Assembly: GCA_015832175.1 (NCBI GenBank)
Contig: WJXW01000010.1
Span: forward strand, 372,001-436,000
DNA: 64,000 bases
Reading direction: 5' to 3'
Source: Paraphaeosphaeria minitans
Taxonomy: Eukaryota > Ascomycota > Dothideomycetes > Pleosporales > Didymosphaeriaceae
Each line of letters starts with the position of its first letter. Positions within the stretch are counted from its first letter, which is position 1. Of this stretch, positions 57,124-64,000 are shown piece after piece. The notes under the pieces were generated by a model. The model was not told the origin of the DNA, ran no database searches, and saw nothing but the letters and a program-made list of their open reading frames with translations. A program made the position numbers and the translations under genes.

Positions 57124-58341
57124 ATGAGCACCATGAAGGAAGCGATTGTGTACAAGGGCCCGTCGGTCAAGATCGTGAACAGCCCTATCCCTGAGCCTGG
57201 CCCCGAGCAGGTTGTTATTCAGGTTAGCTTTTATTAAATCTCATGGATCAGAATCTGATCAACATTTCAGGTTGTGGTCAGCGGGAGCAACCCCAAAGAC
57301 TGGTAAGATGACTACGAAGCCTTTCTTTTGGCCATACGAACTTTTCTATTTTTCACAACCAGCTGACCACATGAGATACAGGAAGATCCCAGAATGGCTG
57401 GATCAAACAGCAAACACCGGTGATGACATCGCTGGAATAGTTTACTCCGTGGGTGAGAATGTCTGGGAATTCAAGAAGGGCGATCGCGTCGCGAGTTTCC
57501 ACGAGATGTTGACGAGCGGAGGTAGCTTCGCAGAGTATGCCGTAGGATGGCAGGTAGGCAACCCCCACGACTTGTCCAAACTGTAAAGCTCTTCCGCCCA
57601 CACTATGATCAGCACACTACCTTCCACATCCCCAAGAAGACCTCTTTCGAAGATGCTGCCACCCTTCCCCTCGCCGCCATGACCGCCGCCATCGGCCTGC
57701 ACGTCCGCCTCGGTCTCGACGCCCCCTGGGTCCCCAGCTCCAAGAACTCAGAAACCCCTCTCGTCGTGTACGGTGGAGCTTCCGCCGTCGGCGCGTACGC
57801 CATCAAGCTCGCGCAAAAAGCTAACATCCACCCCATCATCGCCGTCGCCGGCCGCGGCATCCCCTTCGTCGAGAAACTGCTGGACCCCTCAAAGGGTGAC
57901 GCCATCGTCGACTATCGCAAGGGCGACGACGCCGTCGTCTCGGGCATCAAGGACGCGCTCAAGGGCAAGAAGTTGCACTACGCGTTCGACGCTGTGTCTG
58001 AGCACAACAGCTACACCAATATTGTGCAGGTGCTGGAGAAGGACGGGAACATTACCTTGGTGCTGCCAGGGAAGAAGTATGAGGGAATCCCCGAGACGGT
58101 GCACTTGACTGTCACGACTGTGGGGGAGGCGCATAAGGGTGACAAGGAGTTTGCGTATATTTTCTTCAGATACATTGCGAGGGGGCTGGATGAGGGGTGG
58201 TTTACGCCGCATCCGGCGGAGGTGGTGAAGGGAGGGTTAGAGGGTGTGGAGAAGGCGCTGACGGATCTGAAGGAGGGGAAAGCGAGTGCGGTGAAGTATG
58301 TGTTCCGCATTGCGGATACGCCGGGGGTGAAGGATGCTTAG
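57124..58341 (+). CDS. Zinc-less medium-chain dehydrogenase/reductase (quinone oxidoreductase-like)
   Basis: Four exons: 57124-57222, 57271-57302, 57382-57553 and 57613-58341, giving 343 aa. The second exon is only 32 nt (VVVSGSNPKDW). The GroES-like half contains MKEAIVYKGPSVKIVNSPIP, DIAGIVYSVGENVWEFKKGD and GGSFAEYAVGWQ. The nucleotide-binding half has YGGASAVGAYAIKLAQ, a variant of the AxxGxxG motif. The catalytic-zinc ligands of alcohol dehydrogenases (the GHE block) are absent, so this is a zinc-independent NADPH enzyme. Relatives include toxD-like proteins and trans-acting enoyl reductases, but no synthase is nearby. Exon 4 is GC-rich with strong C-ending codon use in its first half. 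Confidence 0.9.
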
Positions 58342-59828
58342 TTGTAGGGTTACCTCTGTAGGTTGGCATGGAGATATCTCTCAAGAATAACAAAATGTTA
58401 CAAGGCTCTGGTGCAGTGGTGCGTAGTCACTAGAATAATGGGGTCAACACGAAAGTTCCATCCCTAACATCTTAAGACGCGAGATACATACATGTGGTGG
58501 CAGATCAGGCTCGTGTTAGTTGGGTAGTCCGTGTACCAATAGGCCTTTGGGAAGTTCCCTGTCTTTTACCTGTCGCCTGCTAGGTACCGTCAAGAGCGAT
58601 TGGATTGTCGACATGACCCATAAATTTTCTATCTTCGACATCATTCCGCCTATGCGGAGACTACCACGCCGCATGGGTAAATTTTGAACGAGGCATCACC
58701 CTTCTGATTAATACGGACTTGTGCCCGGAAGTGCTTTCCGCGCATGCGTGGAAAAGTATCAGTCATAGTAGAGAGCAGTTGAGGGCACAAGACGAGCACT
58801 CGGCATCCTCCAAACTTACTCTGAAACAGTACGAGAATTTCGTCCTAAATTTCGGAAAGTGGCATCAAGTGCTGGAGTGCGGATCAGCTTCCCTTTGCAG
58901 GGACTGTGCAGGGGCACCTGTGGGCGCGATGTAGAGATGGGCGACCAGGTCGTCAGAATCGTAGGACTGCCACAACTGCTGATGCCTCGTAGAATTCCTG
59001 GCGACGGGAACGCGGTAAGAATTAGCCAATAACCCGGCTGCTTTGGGCTTTGGGGTTCCCAAGGAGCCGTCTTGGGCGAAGTCACTGGGACTGGCAAGGG
59101 AAGAATGCCATCGAGTATCGGATCCACTGAGGTTGCCACTGTGGCGCAGTGACTTCGCCACGGTTTGCACAATGACTGAGGACTGAGAGGTTCTGCTCTT
59201 CAGCTCACGCAGATCAGCTCCCGAGGTCGGCAGGGTGTAAGGCTGTTGCATGCTACCTACCTCGTCCAAATAGTCTACCCCCTAGTCATTCCACTTCCCG
59301 TATTGATTGTCTAGCAGTCACACAACCGTCTCATGGACTGAAGACGTCCCGTTCATGACAGCCTGGCGAAGTGGTCCTGCAGGCTACACGATGCCCTGGA
59401 AAGAAAGCTACCCATCTCTTTCTTTACACTTAATTTGTTGGATGTGATGTTCAAGTTTGTTCGGGCGGATCCGGGTCCACTCGAGGGGGGCTTTGCGAGG
59501 GGGAATGATCCGCCACTTCGGCATGCACGATGACACAGCCCACGAGTACAGCGGCCAACGCACACACAGCCTGTCGCGAAGAATTCCAGCCCCTGTTTTG
59601 CGCGTGATTCTTCAGTGCGGCGGTGAGGATGAGTGGAGCATGACGACACCCGGTCCGGCTGTGGGCAAACATATAGATGCAGGGTCTTGTGCCTAGGTCA
59701 GGCTTGCCCAAGTGCTTAGGTATAGAAAGGACGTGCAACCATCAGGCGGTGGGGTTATATCCACTTCCACCGCACCTAATCCACACATAATTACCATCTA
59801 CATCGCACGCCCACACAGACACTGCACA
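58342..59828. other. 1.5-kb intergenic region, no gene seen
   Basis: Between two plus-strand genes. Minus-strand ORFs of up to 134 codons near 58.8-59.3 kb have no domain. CCTACC / GGTACC patches occur at 58583 and 59254. Confidence 0.4.
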
Positions 59829-60689
59829 ATGCCACGCTCGCCTTCGCCTTACGGCGGTCAACGACGCCGTAGGACTGAAGTGTCTCCGCCAGACTACATG
59901 GACGAGTTCGGCGGCAGGCACCACCAGCCAGCGCACAGCTACGGACGCGGCCCACGATACGAAGACGACCGGACTGCAGACCGAGGAGGTATGCGCGGTG
60001 CCTTTGACGCAGTCAAGAACTTCATCTCAGAAAGCACAGAGGGTCGCGATAGGCCTCGCCGCGCAAAGTCGCAGCGCGAGCCCCGACCGCGCCCTTATCC
60101 TCCCTCCGACTCCGACTCGGGCAGCCCTCCGCCCCGCAGACGACGAGACTCTCCTCCCCCGCGCACAAAGGCGCGTGCGCCCGAGGCACCTCCTGCGTAC
60201 GCCGACGACTACGACGACCCCAACAGGCCTCAGCGTCGCCGACGCCCGAGAGACGACGACTACTACTCGGATAGTCGGCACGATCGGCCCAGGCGCGATG
60301 CATACGACGAGCGACCCCAGCGGAGAGACGACTACGACTACGACGAGCCTCGGCGCCGGCGGGACCGCGACGACCGCTACGATGACCGACCGCGCAGGAA
60401 TGGTGCCCATGATGAGCGGTACGACGACCGGCCTCGTCGACGCGACACAGAGTACGACGACCGACCCCGCCGCAACCGGGATCCCCGCTACGACGACCGA
60501 CTGCTGCGGGACCCGCGCGACGACCGCGTGAAGAGCGGCCGTGGTGGCAAGAAAGACATGCCTGAATGGCAGAGACAGGCCAAGGACATGTTCTTCACGC
60601 ATGCGATGCCAGTCATCAAGAAGGAGGGCCCGAAGCTGATCGCAAAGTATGCCGGCGATTTCTTGAAGCAGAGCGGGTCGAGAAGATGA
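59829..60689 (+). CDS. Arg/Asp-rich disordered protein with YDDRPRR repeats
   Basis: Single exon, 286 aa. The N-terminus (MPRSPSPYGGQRRRRTEVSP) is SR/RP-rich. A short possibly helical block, GAFDAVKNFISESTEG, lies at about 57-72. Residues 75-235 are almost entirely Arg, Asp, Tyr and Pro with tandem YDDRPRR / YDERPQRR units, as in disordered RNA-associated or stress-related proteins. The end is different and probably folded: MPEWQRQAKDMFFTHAMPVI then KLIAKYAGDFLKQSGSRR. I do not recognise a family. The repeat also makes long open frames on the opposite strand, which I ignore. Confidence 0.8.
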   Translation: MPRSPSPYGGQRRRRTEVSPPDYMDEFGGRHHQPAHSYGRGPRYEDDRTADRGGMRGAFDAVKNFISESTEGRDRPRRAKSQREPRPRPYPPSDSDSGSPPPRRRRDSPPPRTKARAPEAPPAYADDYDDPNRPQRRRRPRDDDYYSDSRHDRPRRDAYDERPQRRDDYDYDEPRRRRDRDDRYDDRPRRNGAHDERYDDRPRRRDTEYDDRPRRNRDPRYDDRLLRDPRDDRVKSGRGGKKDMPEWQRQAKDMFFTHAMPVIKKEGPKLIAKYAGDFLKQSGSRR

Positions 60690-61374
60690 TGATGCTGGAC
60701 ACATGCTGGGATGGCGTTTTGGGCGGTTCTGTTCGGGCGGGGGTATCGCGGTTTCGCTGTTTGATGCAATCCATTTCACGACTCTCATGACGGAGGCCTA
60801 CAGGCTCAGTGGCTAATTTTGGCGAGCGACGTTGATATTTTAAATACAGATCCTCACAAAACTCCATATTCTTCTCTATGAAAACTCAAGGTCCAGCCGC
60901 AACAGAGTGCTGACACGAAAGCCTCGCAAGCTTGTCACATATAGTACACACGCCAAAGTGCAATCTGAATCGTGGTTCTAGGTGTCACTCGAGCTCAAGG
61001 CGCATCCCTGATAGATACCTACGTAGTCTCAACGTATCGTGTCCGAAAATCGGCACTGCCTTGCGACCCCATTCGCATCGCCTTAATCCAAGTATCTATC
61101 GCAGTTCCGGCCAACTTCCCCCCCCCCCCCCCCCCCGTGCACTCTACTTCCCGGCTACACATGGTCAAAGGCTCATCTCATCTCCATACACACGTGGCAA
61201 ACCAGTCCAGTCTCACATGCCGTCCGCAGAAAAACTCCCCAAAAAAACAAAAAAAACCCAAAAAAACTCGCCACTCCGTTCGTTCAATCCGACTCTATGG
61301 GGGTATCTACTATCAAACATAACGCTCAAGCCTCGCCAAAATGATCAATCGCAAAACAACAGCCACCTCAGCCC
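60690..61374. other. Convergent intergenic region with homopolymers
   Basis: Holds the 3' ends of two convergent genes. A 19-nt C-run (61118-61136) and A-rich CCCAAAAAAAC motifs (about 61227-61270) are present. Confidence 0.45.
61118..61136. repeat. Poly-C tract, 19 nt
   Basis: Uninterrupted run of C on the plus strand; its length could be affected by sequencing error. Confidence 0.9.
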
Positions 61375-61878
61375 TCAACCCTTGGGCGCACCCCGGTCCC
61401 GCATCTCAATCTTCGTCCGCACCACTTCTCGAGGCATCTCCCTGCGGTCTCGCTGCCCAGTCCCGTCGAACGACCCGAGTGTCAATTCCTCCTGGCTGGA
61501 ATGCCGGTTCGCCGCCCACCCGTCCGGGGTTCCGCGACCCAGTCTGCGCTCGCCCCGGACCGACGGCGAAGGACTGCGGTCCTCGGGTGCACCGCTGCCG
61601 CAGCCGTTACCGCTGCCCTTGGGGCTGATCGTCTGCCGCGCCTTGCGGCGCAGTCGGCGGTACAGGTGCCGCGTTGTGGGCAGGATGCTCGCGATCATGT
61701 AGATGGATGGCTCGACGAGGGCGTAGATCATGGGCCCGCCTGAGGCGTACCACGTGGGGTCTTGGAATAGCGGCGTGGTGAAGAAGGTCACGAATCGGAG
61801 CGTGCAGGTGACGATGCCTCTGCGTGGTGGTGCGTGGTCAGCGCGTTCTCCCGTGCGGTCTGATTTGCGCCCGCTCCC

Positions 61879-61923
<45 letters not shown>

Positions 61924-62615
61924 GCAGGGCAGGGCAGGAGAGGGGACACACGCACAGCGATGCAGCAAGGAAGGTAAACATCAGCCCGGCCTTCTCCTCG
62001 GTGGGGATGTTGAGTTTGGCGAGGATGGGCCACGGGAGCACCAGCATCGCGACGTCGGTCACGAGACTCGGGATGCTGTAGCTCTTGTAGAACAGCATGA
62101 CGTCGCCGCACGTCCCGTCGTGCACGTCCACGGCCTGCGTCCAGAAGTAGCGGAAAGGGCGGCATATCGAGAAGGCGAGGATCAGGGCGACGACGCCCTG
62201 GAGGACGACGACGACGCCGATGCCGATGATGATGCGCCGGTAGAAGTGCACCTCGAAGACTTGGTGGTACAGGAAGAGGGCGGCGAGCTTGGCGAACATG
62301 ACGGCGGGAGTGTAGGTGAATTCGAGGACTTTGGACAGCTGGAGCCAGGTCTGGAGGGTGTGGGGTTTGACGGCGGCGACGTGGTGGCCTACGCCGCCGA
62401 TTTGGGACATCACTGGGACGGTGTTAGTGGTGTGCGTTATCATGTTCAAGCTGTATGTTCTCGGCATGGGGATCAGATGGCATGGAGAGGCGAAAGCAGT
62501 GCATCGCATAGCCTGAGGCGGTACAGGTACAGGCACAGGCACAGGAGCCAGACTCTTGACGGCGGCATCCAGCATGGCTGCCTCTTTCTCCTCATCCTCA
62601 TCGAGCAGCGAAGAG

Positions 62616-62646
<31 letters not shown>

Positions 62647-62950
62647 CAGATCTACAGCACTGGATTCGTGAGACCGATCCAAGAGACTGCCGTCCGCAGA
62701 GTAAAGGAGAACCGCTAGACCCACAGATTCCCGTCGCCGCGCTCCCCATGCAGAGCATATAGCACAGCGTGTTGCACACCAGCATCTGCGTCCCCACAGC
62801 CTTGCGATTGTAATACCGGCTCGCGTAGAACAGGAGCATGAAGGCCGTGTCAATCACGATGAAGGCTATGCTGACGTGCTGGTCCAGGTACGGATTCCTC
62901 GTCTCGGCGAGGAACGCAGGCGAGGCAGGCCCCGCGCTCGAGGCGGCCAT
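61375..62950 (-). CDS. Rhodopsin-domain integral membrane protein, copy C
   Basis: Three exons: 62950-62725, 62412-61956 and 61819-61375, giving 375 aa. The joins restore GSAATGILMSQIGGVGHHVA and FTFLAASLGIVTCTLRFV, both conserved helices. Other landmarks are FYASRYYNRKAVGTQML, LEFTYTPAVMFAKLAALFLY, FSICRPFRYFWTQ, the Cys in DGTCGDVMLFY, and VEPSIYMIASILPTTRHLYR. Seven helices and a basic Ser-rich tail are expected. This copy resembles a conserved fungal group and has clearer helices than copies A and B. Intron 1 is 312 nt, in frame and stop-free; intron 2 contains a GA repeat and G-run (separate entries). Start chosen at MAASSAGPA; the frame is open to 63055. Confidence 0.87.
61881..61924. 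repeat. (GA)16 followed by a 12-nt G-run, inside intron 2 of copy C
   Basis: On the coding strand this is a C-run then a CT repeat inside the intron, about 30-75 nt from its donor. It could influence splicing and is prone to length change. Confidence 0.9.
62413..62724 (-). other. Stop-free 312-nt intron in rhodopsin-domain gene C
   Basis: Donor GTGGGT and acceptor CCCAG bracket exactly 104 codons without a stop. They include tandem Gly-Ser (from a GCTCTG hexamer repeat) and Val-Pro (from a CCTGTG/CCTGTA repeat). Splicing restores the conserved GILMSQIGG helix; retention would add 104 residues inside it. Confidence 0.75.
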
Positions 62951-63761
62951 GTTGTCTGTCTGTCGCACGGGGTGCGCGGGCAGTCGTCGGGGAATTTGGA
63001 TGTGTAGAGGAATGGGAATGGGCTCCACTACGATTCGCGGTGGGGACGCAACCATCTTTTAAGGTGCTGACTGACCGACGCAAGAAAAATGCCGCGTAGA
63101 GACGCAGACTACCGCGGTCATTGCGTCTGAACGTAGCTGGCTCCAGGGAGCTTTGCCCGGCTGGTGCAAGTCGGAACCAGGAGTCCGTCGCCGGTTGCTC
63201 GTCGATGGGCCAGCGGCTGCGCAAACCGATGGCGGCATCAATCCTCAGGCGCATTTTACACTTTGGGAAAAACAAACGGTGATCAACCGCAGTGTGCCGC
63301 GCTGTGTCTTTAGCTGGATTGGGCCGTTTCGCGCATCTTTGCTTCCGAGGCCTCACGCAGCACTGGGGGGCGTTTGTGAGTATCTATCTAGATGGAAACG
63401 GGCGAGGGTGAGACCATGGCTTCTGGAGCTCGAATTCGAACTTGGCCTTCGCCTTCGCCTTCGCCTTCGACTTCAGAACATGGCGATGCTCCAGACCGTC
63501 CCGCCCGCTAGCTTCGATTTGTCCCACGCGATGTAACCTCATCTTCGAGTGGGGGGTTCTCGGGACGGCAGAGCGACTCGACGGACCTTCGACGAGCCGC
63601 CCAGGAGGCTCGGGATCACCCCTGCACCTTCATGCGACATGGCGATCTCAACACGCTGCACGGCTCCGCCCGGCTCATTGTTTACACGTGGACGAGATTG
63701 ACAAAAGACTTGTTCTGTGCTTGCTCTCTGACTTGTTCTGTGCTTGCTCTCCCTTCAATCT
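62951..63761. other. Intergenic, promoter side of copy C
   Basis: Holds the leader of copy C and the 3' end of the hydrolase gene. A CCTTCG hexamer repeat lies at about 63443-63468, and TGTTCTGTGCTTGCTCTC is duplicated near 63711 and 63735. Confidence 0.45.
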
Positions 63762-64000
63762 TCAGTGCCTTTCCAGCCACTCGTATACCCGCTCCGCGAT
63801 CTCGAGGTTGTTCTTCTCCATGAAAAACATGTGCCCGTTGCCGTGGATCCCCTCCTCCCCCAGATCCGCATACTCCACGTCCACGCCCACACTGCGCAGA
63901 TACTTGACAGTGCAGTAGTCGTACGGCGCGTGAAACGACGCCTCGCTCGTGACAACGAGCTCTGGAATCTTGGCCAGATTCGTCAACTGCTTTGCGGGCG
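63762..64000 (-). CDS. Alpha/beta hydrolase, C-terminal part, cut by the window end
   Basis: The last 78 codons of a minus-strand gene whose start is beyond 64000. The sequence PELVVTSEASFHAPYDYCTV then GVDVEYADLGEEGIHGNGHM and FFMEKNNLEIAERVYEWLER is the end of an alpha/beta-hydrolase fold. The His of GNGHM is the expected catalytic histidine, and the helix after it closes the fold. The substrate cannot be deduced. Confidence 0.75.
   Translation of the reverse strand, partial: PAKQLTNLAKIPELVVTSEASFHAPYDYCTVKYLRSVGVDVEYADLGEEGIHGNGHMFFMEKNNLEIAERVYEWLERH

Noticed and set aside
60022..60788. Minus-strand ORF of 253 codons rich in Val, Ser and Arg
   Set aside because: It mirrors the Arg/Asp repeat gene; the plus strand has the better start and a non-repetitive C-terminus.

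Overview
This window looks like nuclear DNA of a filamentous ascomycete (Pezizomycotina, possibly Dothideomycetes). Genes are split by short GT-AG introns of about 45-190 nt. They include families typical of this group: PTH11-like rhodopsin-domain membrane proteins, DUF3405, CmcJ/AsaB-type oxygenases, a Kre9/Knh1-type GPI protein and a fungal TENA/THI-4 protein. Gene-free stretches carry TAGG/CCTA-rich microsatellites. The taxonomic placement is inferred from gene content, not measured. Every exon boundary given here was read by eye from splice motifs, reading phase and family conservation; none is backed by transcripts.

Left part (1-22.5 kb), accessory in character: a partial Frm2/Hbn1-type nitroreductase, a DUF1772 (anthrone-oxygenase-like) protein, a DHA1-type MFS transporter, a CmcJ/AsaB-type oxidoreductase, a degenerate GNAT, a rhodopsin-domain membrane protein, a GABA/choline-type permease with one GC-AG intron, an F-box protein, an intact cytochrome P450, a mitochondrial Bax-inhibitor-like protein (MICS1/GHITM type), an NAD(P)-dependent reductase and a second rhodopsin-domain protein. 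Tailoring enzymes and an exporter sit together, but no PKS, NRPS, terpene synthase or Zn2Cys6 regulator is visible, so this is a cluster-like neighbourhood without a backbone enzyme.

Middle part (22.5-39 kb): long gene-poor stretches with mini- and microsatellites separate a zinc-finger plus TENA/THI-4 protein, a secreted GH5 exo-beta-1,3-glucanase, a GPI-anchored Kre9-like wall protein, a CYP52-like P450 that lacks the whole K-helix ExxR segment, a decayed acidic-repeat locus, and an NmrA-like protein.

Right part (39.7-64 kb), mostly housekeeping: cytosolic phenylalanyl-tRNA synthetase alpha subunit, a DUF3405 type II membrane protein, a LicD-type phosphotransferase, a Tim17-like membrane protein divergent from a ubiquitin-like/AT-hook protein, a kinesin-8, a zinc-less medium-chain reductase, an Arg/Asp-rich disordered protein, a third rhodopsin-domain protein with a stop-free 312-nt intron, and the C-terminus of an alpha/beta hydrolase cut by the window edge.

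Most unusual observations: the P450 without ExxR, the stop-free length-3n introns in two rhodopsin-domain genes, the GNAT without its acetyl-CoA loop, and the 15-bp minisatellite open in all frames.
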